From Brachyspira hampsonii (GTDB lineage: Bacteria; Spirochaetota; Brachyspiria; Brachyspirales; Brachyspiraceae): a DNA stretch of 64,000 nt. The notes under the pieces are model-generated. The model was not told the DNA's origin. It searched no databases and saw only the letters and a program-made list of their open reading frames with translations. Location of the stretch: contig NZ_MDCO01000001.1 of the NCBI RefSeq assembly GCF_001746205.1, positions 195,896 to 259,895 of the forward strand. The letters run 5' to 3'. Made by a program: the position numbers and the translations under genes. Shown here in pieces: positions 45,755 to 54,212 of this stretch; the stretch's first letter is position 1, and each line of letters starts with the position of its first letter.

Positions 45755-45862
45755 TTAATTACATATCCCCGCCCTTTATATTCATCATTTAATTTGAAAT
45801 TTATATTTTTTATTTTTTTATTGTTTAATGAGAATATAAGGCACCCGCCCAAGTTTTTTTTA
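45755..45862 (-). repeat. Family A repeat, half element
   Basis: TTTAATTACATATCCCCGCC at 45755-45774 and AGGCACCCGCCCAAGTTTT at 45839-45857. The left half is missing. Confidence 0.8.
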
Positions 45863-46093
45863 AATTTATAATTTACAAACCTTTTATATTTAATAATTTA
45901 TAAAATATCATTTAAGAAAACTATAACCGATTACATAGAGTTATTTATATTTACATATTTATATAAAAAATATTTTATTTTATAATACTTATTAGTTATA
46001 AAAAGTAATAAATTATAATAATATAATTGACAATTTTTATATAAATATTATAATAGAGAACAATAAAATGATATTTTAGGAGATTAAAAAATA
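45863..46093. other. Intergenic, no gene seen
   Basis: AT-rich upstream region of the alcohol dehydrogenase gene; a weak TTGACA-like element lies at 46027-46032 without a convincing -10. Confidence 0.3.
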
Positions 46094-47263
46094 ATGTCAA
46101 GATTTACAATTCCTAGAGATTTATACTATGGCGATAATGCTATGGAGGAATTAAAAAACTTACAAGGTCATAAAAAGGCAATAATTGTTACTGGAGGCTC
46201 TTCTATGAAAAGAGGAGGCTTCCTTGATAAATGTGAAAAGATATTAAAAGAAGCTGGTTTGGAAGTGAAAATTTTTGATGGTGTTGAACCAGACCCTTCC
46301 ATAGAAACAGTTTATAAGGGTGCTGAGGCTATGAGAGAGTTTAACCCAGATTTAATAGTAGCTTTAGGAGGAGGTTCTGCTCTTGATGCTGCTAAAGCCA
46401 TGTGGGTTTTCTATGAATATCCTGAGAAAAAATTTGATGATATAAAAACTCCTTTTACTATGCCAAAACTTAGAAAAAAAGCTATATTTGCAGCTATACC
46501 TTCAACAAGCGGTACGGCTTCAGAAGTTACAGCTTTCTCAGTTATAACTGATTATTCTACAAATATTAAATATCCATTAGCTGACTTTGAAATTACACCA
46601 GATATTGCTATACTTGATTACTCAATACCTATGACAATGCCTGAAACAGTTTCTGCTGATACAGGTATGGATGCTCTTACTCACTCTATAGAAGCTTATG
46701 TTGCTTCACTTAGAACAGATATAACAGATGCTTTAGCTATGAAAGCAATATATATGATAGTGCATAATATAGAAAAAGCAGTTAAAGGAGATAAAGAAGG
46801 AAGAGCAAAACTTCATGTAGCTCAATGCTTAGCAGGGATGGCTTTTTCAAATGCTTTGCTTGGTATAGTTCACAGTTTAGCCCATAAAACAGGTGCAGAA
46901 TTCCATATCACACATGGAAGATGCAATGCTATACTTCTTCCTTATGTTATAGAGTACAATTCAAAAGTCTGTGCTGACAGATTTGCTGATATAGCTAGAA
47001 TGCTTAAACTTTCTGGTAATAATGATGCAGAACTTACAGCTTCATTAGTTAAAAAAGTAAAAGAATTAAATTCTAAATTAGGCATTAAACAAACTTATAA
47101 AGAAAATGGGGTAACAGAGGAACATTTCAAACAAAAATGTGATAGTATAGTTAAAAATGCTGTTACTGATCCTTGTACAGGTTCTAACCCGAGAGAAACA
47201 GATGAAACTAATATGAGAAAAGTATTAGAAGCAGCTTACTATGGAAATGATGTCAACTTTTAA
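46094..47263 (+). CDS. Iron-containing alcohol dehydrogenase
   Basis: A 389-residue Fe-dependent NAD(P)H alcohol dehydrogenase of the group III/butanol-dehydrogenase type, reducing aldehydes in fermentation. The nucleotide site has GGSSMKRGG and GGGSALDAAKAMW; TSGTASEVTAFSVIT, and the iron ligands in MDALTHSIEAY, GIVHSLAHKTG and HGRCNAILLPY are all present. AGGAG lies before ATG 46094. A strong terminator follows. Substrate (ethanol, butanol, lactaldehyde) is undecided. Confidence 0.93.
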   Translation: MSRFTIPRDLYYGDNAMEELKNLQGHKKAIIVTGGSSMKRGGFLDKCEKILKEAGLEVKIFDGVEPDPSIETVYKGAEAMREFNPDLIVALGGGSALDAAKAMWVFYEYPEKKFDDIKTPFTMPKLRKKAIFAAIPSTSGTASEVTAFSVITDYSTNIKYPLADFEITPDIAILDYSIPMTMPETVSADTGMDALTHSIEAYVASLRTDITDALAMKAIYMIVHNIEKAVKGDKEGRAKLHVAQCLAGMAFSNALLGIVHSLAHKTGAEFHITHGRCNAILLPYVIEYNSKVCADRFADIARMLKLSGNNDAELTASLVKKVKELNSKLGIKQTYKENGVTEEHFKQKCDSIVKNAVTDPCTGSNPRETDETNMRKVLEAAYYGNDVNF

Positions 47264-47287
47264 TTAATATATTCTAATCATAGTTTT

Positions 47288-47323
47288 CCCCAAGTGTTAT
47301 TAATATAATACTTGGGGTTTTTT
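47288..47323 (+). terminator. Intrinsic terminator of the alcohol dehydrogenase gene
   Basis: CCCCAAGTGTTAT pairs with ATAATACTTGGGG, followed by TTTTTT. Confidence 0.9.
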
Positions 47324-47335
47324 ATAAATTACTAA

Positions 47336-47357
47336 TTTTGGGTGGGTTGGGCAGGCT
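47336..47357 (+). repeat. Solo G-rich box
   Basis: TTTGGGTGGGTTGGGCAGGC, related to the outer box of family A, between two convergent terminators. Three G3 tracts plus a G2 tract could favour a quadruplex. Confidence 0.35.
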
Positions 47358-47373
47358 GATTAGATTTAAAAAT

Positions 47374-47413
47374 AAAAAAGGCTTACTATTATATTAATTA
47401 TAACAGTAAACCT
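47374..47413 (-). terminator. Intrinsic terminator of the HEAT-repeat gene
   Basis: Minus strand AGGTTTACTGTTAT pairs with ATAATAGTAAGCCT, then TTTTTTATT. Confidence 0.85.
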
Positions 47414-47430
47414 AAAAAATATATAACTTT

Positions 47431-48582
47431 TTAATTAGGGTTATCAGCAGATTCGTTTTTTATACCTGTTAGCGATTCTTCTATAGTAGCAGTTGAAGAA
47501 TCTTTGTCTTCACCTATAACAGATTTGGCAAGGTTTTTTATTTTTTCGCTTGCAGATGAATCGGCTAATGTTTTTATAGCATCATACATATTTCCTGTAG
47601 GTGCAGATTCTTTATATAAATTAATTATTTCCATAGTGATAGCTTCTGAATTATCATTTTTAAGTCTATAAATAAGAAGTTCCTCTATTTCAGGTTCGGA
47701 TTTATAATTAGACAATGCTTTAATAGCATAAATTCGTACAGAATCGCTGTCATTTTTAGCGGCTTCTATTATATCTTTTTTTACATCGCCATAAGCACTA
47801 TACTCAGGGAGTACATATATAACTCTGGCAGTAATTTCAGGTAAATCTTCAGCAAGAAGTTTCTGAAGTATCTCATAATTTTCCGCACTAGGATAAGCCC
47901 CCAATGCAACAACCCCCATATATCTAACCAAAGCAGGCTCTCCAGCATTTTGAGCTGCATTCTGACAGATCTTCTCACCTTTAGTATTTTTAGTTTCGCT
48001 GAAGTATCTCAATATTTCAACTTTAGTGCTTGAAGCAGCAGTGTTATTTGTATATATTTCTAGTAAATAATCCGCAGCCATCTCTGATTTTATAGCCCCC
48101 AAAGCATTTACCATACTATCTAATACAAGCCCAGAAGCATTAGAAATTTCAGACATTATAGGTACTTCGTATTGAATATCCGGATAAATAGAGCATAAAT
48201 AATAAGCATCTTTTCTAACATTATCATTTTCATCTTTAATAGCATATTCTATTACAGCTTTTGCATTATCATTCTTATTTTGCTTAAAGAAATTGATAAT
48301 CTCGCTTTTAACCCTGTTATTTTTTTCTTCAGGATAATGATTAGCAAGCATTGCAATATCAGCTTCATTTTTAGTTCTTTTTATTTTGGCTATAGTTGAT
48401 ATTTTTTGTGTAGGAGTTCCATATTTAAAAGCTTTTTCATATTCAGGATTTATAAGCCCTGATGAAGTATTAGTTGAAATAGTAGGTGCCGTTGTAGGAG
48501 CTTCATTTGTAGGACTTTCTGAAAAAGCTTCAAAATTAATTAAAATAGTGAATAATAAAATGCAAATAATAATATTTCTCAT
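47431..48582 (-). CDS. Exported HEAT-repeat protein
   Basis: A 383-residue protein with signal peptide (MRNIIICILLFTILINFEAF) and a P/T/S linker (24-45). Residues 50-330 are helical repeats of HEAT/ARM type (VRKDAYYLCSIYPD, VDSMVNALGAIKS-like, VRYMGVVALGAYPS, VRIYAIKALSNYKS). Such scaffolds bind other proteins; here it is expected in the periplasm. AAGGAAA precedes ATG 48582. It follows the two OmpA-like lipoprotein genes with a terminator between. No enzyme function is inferred. Confidence 0.8.
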   Translation of the reverse strand: MRNIIICILLFTILINFEAFSESPTNEAPTTAPTISTNTSSGLINPEYEKAFKYGTPTQKISTIAKIKRTKNEADIAMLANHYPEEKNNRVKSEIINFFKQNKNDNAKAVIEYAIKDENDNVRKDAYYLCSIYPDIQYEVPIMSEISNASGLVLDSMVNALGAIKSEMAADYLLEIYTNNTAASSTKVEILRYFSETKNTKGEKICQNAAQNAGEPALVRYMGVVALGAYPSAENYEILQKLLAEDLPEITARVIYVLPEYSAYGDVKKDIIEAAKNDSDSVRIYAIKALSNYKSEPEIEELLIYRLKNDNSEAITMEIINLYKESAPTGNMYDAIKTLADSSASEKIKNLAKSVIGEDKDSSTATIEESLTGIKNESADNPN

Positions 48583-48611
48583 AAAATAAAAATTTCCTTA
48601 AAGTTTATAAT

Positions 48612-48648
48612 AAAAACCTCCTTTAAAATGTGAATAATAAAGGAGGTT
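48612..48648 (-). terminator. Intrinsic terminator of the OmpA-like pair
   Basis: Minus strand AACCTCCTTT pairs with AAAGGAGGTT followed by TTTATTAT. Confidence 0.85.
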
Positions 48649-48675
48649 AATTTTTTTTGCTATTTTATAATTTAA

Positions 48676-49329
48676 TCAGTTTCCCTGATATGTACTTTCT
48701 TTTCTCACATCCAAATTAGAAATATAAGTATTATACTTTACTAAATCTTCATCATTGGCTATTATGACAAACTCATATCTTCTAAGCTCATTTTGAGTAG
48801 GATATTCAGGAATAGCCTCACCAAGCGGACTTTCCATAACTCTTTCTGAAGGAATACCCTTAGCCAATAAGTATACCTTACCATTTTTGGCTCTTACAAC
48901 AGAAAGATTGTAATTATAAGGATATGCTTTTCCTCTATTACTTGTATGTGCTTCCAAAACTATATTAACATTAGGATTCTTCTCTAAAAACTCTATTACC
49001 TGATTGAATGACATTTCTGCTGATGCAGGCATATTAGTTTCTACAAATTTGAATATTACTTTTGGTGTAGTTTCTAAAATTCTTCCTCTCTCAGTATCTC
49101 TTATTGAAGTATTTACAGGAAGATAAAGCTCTTCAGAACTAGATGTCAATGTTTGAGTATCTGATTCCATATTTGTATCAGCTACCACTTCTTCAGGTTT
49201 CGGCTTTTCTTCTTCTACTGCAGGAGGATCATCTGCTATAACTACATCTTCCGGTGTTGTGTTTGTAGGCGTACTTTTACATGCTATGACAAAGATCAAT
49301 AAACTAAAAATAAATAAAAGTTTTTTCAT
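48676..49329 (-). CDS. OmpA-domain lipoprotein (downstream copy)
   Basis: A 217-residue lipoprotein (lipobox FVIAC, Cys17) with an acidic, proline-rich linker and a C-terminal OmpA-like domain: NIVLEAHTSNRGKAYPYNYNLSVVRAKNGKVYL and ELRRYEF. The standard peptidoglycan-binding Asp of TDxxG reads HTSNRG, so binding of diaminopimelate may be changed, but the Arg-rich LSxxRA and RRxEF are kept. It forms a tandem pair with the gene 21 bp upstream. Likely tethers the outer membrane to the cell wall. Confidence 0.8.
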   Translation of the reverse strand: MKKLLFIFSLLIFVIACKSTPTNTTPEDVVIADDPPAVEEEKPKPEEVVADTNMESDTQTLTSSSEELYLPVNTSIRDTERGRILETTPKVIFKFVETNMPASAEMSFNQVIEFLEKNPNVNIVLEAHTSNRGKAYPYNYNLSVVRAKNGKVYLLAKGIPSERVMESPLGEAIPEYPTQNELRRYEFVIIANDEDLVKYNTYISNLDVRKESTYQGN

Positions 49330-49350
49330 TATCTTACTTAAACCTCGACA

Positions 49351-49962
49351 TTAATTTGTTTCTTTATTAATGTCGACAGTTTTAGCAAAATCGTTATATT
49401 TTTTCAAATCATCTTCGGTCATTATTATTATGAATTCACTTCTTCTATTTTCTCTAAGAGTAGGGTATTCAGGCAAAGCCTCTCCGAATGCATTTTTTAA
49501 TAATCTGCTGTTTTCTACACCTAATTTTATTATGTAATTAAAGCTCTTATCAGATCTTCTTTGAGATAGAGCATAGTTATAAGGAGCAGGACCTTCTTTA
49601 CTTGAATGCCCTTCAGAAATTATTCTGATATCGGGATTATTATTTATTATTTGATAAACTAAGTTATAAGCTTCTTTATAAGTTCCTATTTCTATAGTAT
49701 TATCAAATCCGAATTTTACTTCATAAGCTGAACCTGGCTTACCAACATCTGTTTTAGATTTAGGATCATGAAGCACCAATATTTTTCCTCTTGGAGTTTC
49801 TCTAACAGTAGCTCCGTCAGGTAGATTAAGTCCCTTAGAATTTTGATTGTTAGCCTCAGTTGTTTTGAATCCGCTATTCTCTTCAGGACCAGTAGCAACA
49901 GGGGCACTTTTACAGGCAGCCGCTATAATCACTACTGACATAAGTAAAAATATTTTTTTCAT
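49351..49962 (-). CDS. OmpA-domain lipoprotein (upstream copy)
   Basis: A 203-residue paralogue of its downstream neighbour with lipobox IAAAC, a TVRETPRGKILVLHD segment shared with it, and an OmpA-like domain: IRIISEGHSSKEGPAPYNYALSQRRSDKSF and ENRRSEFIII. The TD of the TDxxG motif reads GHSSKEG. AAGGA precedes ATG 49962, and 21 bp separate the two genes, so they form an operon ended by the terminator at 48612. Both also carry the segment GEALPEYPT or GEAIPEYPT, a local signature of this pair. Confidence 0.8.
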   Translation of the reverse strand: MKKIFLLMSVVIIAAACKSAPVATGPEENSGFKTTEANNQNSKGLNLPDGATVRETPRGKILVLHDPKSKTDVGKPGSAYEVKFGFDNTIEIGTYKEAYNLVYQIINNNPDIRIISEGHSSKEGPAPYNYALSQRRSDKSFNYIIKLGVENSRLLKNAFGEALPEYPTLRENRRSEFIIIMTEDDLKKYNDFAKTVDINKETN

Positions 49963-50135
49963 AATTATATTTCCTTAAGTATCATATTTGTATACTATTA
50001 TATTAAAATAATTAACATAATATACATTTATAACAATGATAATAATAATTTGTAAAATCAAAAAAATGATAGTTATTTTCATAATATATCAATTAATCAT
50101 TTAATATATAAATTTAAACAACATTTACTACATTT

Positions 50136-51848
50136 TTATGATTTTTGATATATGCATTCAAATGTATCGCCTAAATTCTTATTTTTAGCTAGAGAATTAT
50201 ATATTCCTGATAGAAAATTATTGTTTCTAATAAGATTAAAGCCGAATATATCGCAGAATCTATTATAATAAACGCTTTGATTTTCTAAATTTATACATTT
50301 CAACGAATATTTAGACATAAGTATATCAAGAGACTTAGGATTAGCCTCAAATGCATGATCTGAAGGTACTATAGAAAAATAGTTCTTATTAAATCTTCCG
50401 CTTAAACCATTGCCATTAGGTGTAGCAAAAGCCAATATTCCATCATCTTTGAGGGAGTAAATTATATGCTCTAAAATACTTTCAAAATTGTATATATGCT
50501 CTACAACATACCAAGCAGTTATTATATCGTATTCTTTTTCTTTATATTCAAAATCAAGCAAAGAGCAATTATGCACATTGAGATTAAGAGTATTTATACA
50601 GTAATTTGATGCATATTCGCTTATCTCTATGCCTTCTGTTTCATATCCATATTCTCTCGCCTCTTTAAGGAAAAAACCCATTGCACTTCCTATATCAAGT
50701 ATTTTTCCATTAGGCTTTATTTTTCTTATTTTTTCTAATCTTCTTTTAGCCAAAGCAGTTAAATTAGCACTATCTTCCTCATAAGTTTTACCGTATTGGT
50801 TCTTATAATCCTCAACAAAATATTTAGATGAATAATCTGTAAAAGGAGGAAGAAAATATTTTCTAAATAGAGTACTGCATTTTCTGCATTTATACAGATT
50901 AGATTCCAAATTTCTATTTTTCATTTCTATATTTTTGCTTTTACAAAAAGGACATTCTATATCTTTGAAATCTTTTATATTATCTATTATAGTTTTTATA
51001 CGATCTAAAGATTTTTCTGTATTAATTAATTTACCTTTTTCTTTAAACTTATTTAGTATATCATCATTAAATAAAAATTCTCTCAATTTATTTACTGCTG
51101 TATTTGTATCTATATTTTGAAAGAAGCCTAAATTAAAGAATAATTCCTCCTGACTTTTTGCCAAATCATCATGATATTTTGTGGGAGAGAGCAAAATGAC
51201 AGGGATTGAGGATTCTATACATTCAAAAGCAGTTAATCCGAAATATGTTATAACGGCACTATATGGATTTTGAAATATATCTGTTCCGAAATTTTTATAT
51301 CTTATATTACTGTATTCGCTTTCTTTCTCTGTATCTATCAATACAAAGTTTTTATTTTCTATTTTGCTTATTATTTCTATGGCTTTATTTTTTAATTCAT
51401 TATTAAATCCTAAATATAGAAGTACAGGAGCATCTGCATCATATTTTGGTTTTACATTAGAGTTTAATATAGTAGCTATAAAAGGTTTTACATTTACCTC
51501 TTTGGAATTATCTATATTAGGGAGCATTTCTATAACTATATCAGCCAATACTCTCTCATTTCCTACACTGTCTACTATTATAACACTGCTTATTTTCTTT
51601 AATTCTCTTATATATGCTGAATCTACTTCTCTGCTGTCTACTATTATCAAATAAGGATTTAAATTTTTTATTTCATTATATTTGCATGTATTTATGGTAT
51701 TATCTTTAAATATACCGCTGTTATCGTTAATAGAAGAAAATGTGAAATTATAATATTCTTTTAATTTATTTGATATAAATTTCATACGAGTAATATGTCC
51801 GAACCCGTATATTGTTCCTATATCAGTTATTATACATATATCCTGCAT
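50136..51848 (-). CDS. Fusion of PseG-like nucleotide-sugar hydrolase and SAM methyltransferase
   Basis: A 570-residue two-domain protein. Residues 1-290 resemble PseG (GFGHITRMKFISNKL, VDSREVDSAYI, FGLTAFECIESSIPVIL), which removes UDP in pseudaminic-acid synthesis and belongs to the GT-B fold. Then a zinc ribbon CPFCKSKN...CRKC (about 297-322), and a class I SAM methyltransferase (340-570) with LDIGSAMGFFLKEAREYG, EIS and WYVVEHI. The order is uncommon. Flagellar or surface sugar modification is a reasonable guess. No other pse genes are nearby. The ribosome site is weak. Confidence 0.7.
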   Translation of the reverse strand: MQDICIITDIGTIYGFGHITRMKFISNKLKEYYNFTFSSINDNSGIFKDNTINTCKYNEIKNLNPYLIIVDSREVDSAYIRELKKISSVIIVDSVGNERVLADIVIEMLPNIDNSKEVNVKPFIATILNSNVKPKYDADAPVLLYLGFNNELKNKAIEIISKIENKNFVLIDTEKESEYSNIRYKNFGTDIFQNPYSAVITYFGLTAFECIESSIPVILLSPTKYHDDLAKSQEELFFNLGFFQNIDTNTAVNKLREFLFNDDILNKFKEKGKLINTEKSLDRIKTIIDNIKDFKDIECPFCKSKNIEMKNRNLESNLYKCRKCSTLFRKYFLPPFTDYSSKYFVEDYKNQYGKTYEEDSANLTALAKRRLEKIRKIKPNGKILDIGSAMGFFLKEAREYGYETEGIEISEYASNYCINTLNLNVHNCSLLDFEYKEKEYDIITAWYVVEHIYNFESILEHIIYSLKDDGILAFATPNGNGLSGRFNKNYFSIVPSDHAFEANPKSLDILMSKYSLKCINLENQSVYYNRFCDIFGFNLIRNNNFLSGIYNSLAKNKNLGDTFECIYQKS

Positions 51849-51925
51849 AAATCTTACAACTATTTAAAATTTATTTATAAGTTTAATTATTATATAGTAA
51901 AAAAAGCATTATTACAAATTAATAT

Positions 51926-51946
51926 TTAGGGGGCGGGCGGGCAGAT
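51926..51946 (+). repeat. Solo G-rich box
   Basis: TTAGGGGGCGGGCGGGCAG between two minus-strand genes; the G-tract pattern resembles the outer box of family A and could form a G-quadruplex. Confidence 0.35.
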
Positions 51947-51970
51947 AAGATAAAAAAACAAAATAGAATT

Positions 51971-52687
51971 TTATTTATTATTTTCTCTATTTTTTATATA
52001 ATTGCTTATCATATCATTTATTCTATTCATAGTTTTTAATTCTTCATCGTTTTCATTATTTTCATTACTTTTTAAATAAATATATGCATTATCTCCATTA
52101 TTATCAGTTTCATAAATATTAATATTATTTTCAAGAAGTTCTTTTACTATATCTTCTCTAAGCATTAAGCATGCATACATAAGTCCATTAATACCATTAT
52201 TAGTTTTATCATTGATATCAGCATGATAATTTATAATAAGTTTTAATATATCAGTATTATCATGATTACATGCATAAATAATCGGAGTAAATCCTTCATT
52301 ATTTTTTGTATTAACATCAGCATTATATTTTAATAATAGCTTAACAGTATCAATTTTTTTATAAAAAACAGAAATAAGTAAAGCATCAAAACCCTGTTTA
52401 TTTTTGATATTTAAATCGGCATTGTTATTAAGTAAAATTTCAGCTATTTTGTCATGTCCGTAAAATGAAGCAAATATCAAAGCAGTCCAATTTTCTTCTG
52501 TTTTCAAATTAATATCAGCATTATTTTTTATTAATTCTTCTGCAATACTAACTCTATTGAATATAGAAGCAAGCATCAAAGCAGTAAATCCTTCATTATC
52601 TAATTTGTTTATATCTATATTTTTCTTTAAGCATTCTTTTAATGTTTTTAAATCTCCATTTTTAGCAGCATCAAAAAACTCTTTCAT
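51971..52687 (-). CDS. Ankyrin-repeat protein
   Basis: A 238-residue protein of about six ankyrin repeats and no signal peptide. Each repeat shows the pattern G-F-T/D-A-L-x-x-A-S-x..(E/K)(L/I)L(L/I)xx-x-A-D-(I/L/V)-N (e.g. EGFTALMLAS, NWTALIFASFYGHDKIAEIL). These bind other proteins in the cytoplasm, or host targets if exported, though no export signal is visible. GAGGA lies before ATG 52687. The terminator between it and the PotD-like gene makes it independent. Low-complexity Asn codons are prominent in the last 40 residues. Confidence 0.88.
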   Translation of the reverse strand: MKEFFDAAKNGDLKTLKECLKKNIDINKLDNEGFTALMLASIFNRVSIAEELIKNNADINLKTEENWTALIFASFYGHDKIAEILLNNNADLNIKNKQGFDALLISVFYKKIDTVKLLLKYNADVNTKNNEGFTPIIYACNHDNTDILKLIINYHADINDKTNNGINGLMYACLMLREDIVKELLENNINIYETDNNGDNAYIYLKSNENNENDEELKTMNRINDMISNYIKNRENNK

Positions 52688-52707
52688 ATATTATATTTAA
52701 ATCCTCA

Positions 52708-52746
52708 ATTTTATTTATGGGTTAAAGTATATTTTACTTTAACCCA
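52708..52746 (-). terminator. Hairpin terminator after the PotD-like gene
   Basis: Minus strand GGGTTAAAGTA pairs with TACTTTAACCC; the following sequence is ATAAATAAAA, so the T-run is modest. Confidence 0.65.
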
Positions 52747-52781
52747 ATCATCTTTTATATTTTTTAGAAGTTAAAAATTAA

Positions 52782-54020
52782 TTAATAAGTTTTTTTTCTA
52801 GTTTTTTTAATAACTATAACAGCAATTAATATAACCGCAATAACAGATATTATAATAATACTGTTATTTGATTTAGTAGTTTCTGTAGTAAGCATTTCTT
52901 TCCAAAGGCTTTCCATAAGCAAACTATCTTTCCCATCAGGATTGGCTACATAATGAATCATATTTTCCATAGCCTTTTTATCCGGATATATTCTCCTATC
53001 ATTTTTTACTTCGTCCGGCATCATATTAACAGCTGTCATATTAGGAGAGGCATATTCTATATAATTGGCATTTGCCAAAGCAACCTGAGGCTCGCATAAG
53101 AAATTAAGAAACATATGAGCTTCTTCAACATTTTTAGCATTTGCAGGTATAGCTATGCATTCAACAAAGGCATTTCCTCCTTCTTTGGGAATTGCAAAAT
53201 TAAGATTAGTATTATTTGCTATGGTTCTTAAAGCATCTCCTCCATAAGTAATTCCTAAATAAGCGGATTCTGATTCCATTTTGTCAAATATCTCATCCAT
53301 AACATATCCCTGAACAATAGGTTTTTGTTTTTTTAAAGCCTCATAAGCGTTTCTTATTTCAGTTTCATTTGTACTATTTACATTGTATCCCAAATATCCT
53401 TTAGCAGCGGCAAAAGCATCTCTAAGCCCATAAGCCATTAATATTTTATCTTTATATTTTTCATCAAATAATAAAGACCAGCTCACATCTTCAGGCTTAA
53501 CATCAACTTCTTTAGTATTGTATATTATGCCGCTCATTCCCCAAGTATATGGAATAGTGTATTCTCCGTTTTTATCATAAGCTAATGATAAGAAAAATGG
53601 ATCAATATTAGTTCTTGCAGGAAGTAAATCTATATTCATTTTCTGCACCAATCCTTCTTTAATCATTCTTATGACCATATAATCTGTAGGAAATATCAGA
53701 TCATAATCAGTATTTCCTAATTTTAATTTTATATAAAGCTCTTCATTAGAATTAAAAGTTGTATAATTCACTTTAATACCTGTAAGGTCTTCAAATTCTT
53801 TTACTATGTTCATAGAATCATCAGAACCGTCAGCTATATATTCGCCCCAGTTGCATATATTTAATATTCTGTTTTGACCTTTAAATTTTTCATAATAATT
53901 TAAATCTAATTTAGTTTTATCTAATTTCTGACCCAAAAGAATATTATTAGATAATATTAAAAAAAAGCACATAATATAAATTATGTGAAAAATAAAATCG
54001 TGAAATTTTAATTTTTTCAT
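52782..54020 (-). CDS. PotD-like polyamine-binding protein with C-terminal membrane anchor
   Basis: A 412-residue ABC-type periplasmic binding protein. A signal/anchor segment (about 12-30) is followed by the PotD fold: NICNWGEYIADG, VKEFEDLTGIKVNYTTFNSNEELYIK, YDLIFPTDYMV, IPYTWGMSGIIYNT, YGLRDAFAAA and GGDALRTIA. The last 30 residues contain a second hydrophobic helix (SIIIISVIAVILIAVIVI) with a basic KKTRKK tail, unusual for PotD, which is normally free or lipid-anchored. PotA/B/C genes are not adjacent. AAGGAG precedes the ATG. Spermidine/putrescine specificity is by family only. Confidence 0.85.
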   Translation of the reverse strand: MKKLKFHDFIFHIIYIMCFFLILSNNILLGQKLDKTKLDLNYYEKFKGQNRILNICNWGEYIADGSDDSMNIVKEFEDLTGIKVNYTTFNSNEELYIKLKLGNTDYDLIFPTDYMVIRMIKEGLVQKMNIDLLPARTNIDPFFLSLAYDKNGEYTIPYTWGMSGIIYNTKEVDVKPEDVSWSLLFDEKYKDKILMAYGLRDAFAAAKGYLGYNVNSTNETEIRNAYEALKKQKPIVQGYVMDEIFDKMESESAYLGITYGGDALRTIANNTNLNFAIPKEGGNAFVECIAIPANAKNVEEAHMFLNFLCEPQVALANANYIEYASPNMTAVNMMPDEVKNDRRIYPDKKAMENMIHYVANPDGKDSLLMESLWKEMLTTETTKSNNSIIIISVIAVILIAVIVIKKTRKKTY

Positions 54021-54212
54021 TTTTGATTTTTTCTCCTTTTGTAACTATTATAAAAACTAACTTCTAAAAAATAGAGATTGTATTCTATATAATAAAATAG
54101 ATATTTTCAATTATATTTATATTTTTTATATATTTTTTATTGCAAAAACTTATTTTATTATTTAAAATATAAAAAAAATTTACATTAATGATAACAATTA
54201 GGATATTTAAAA

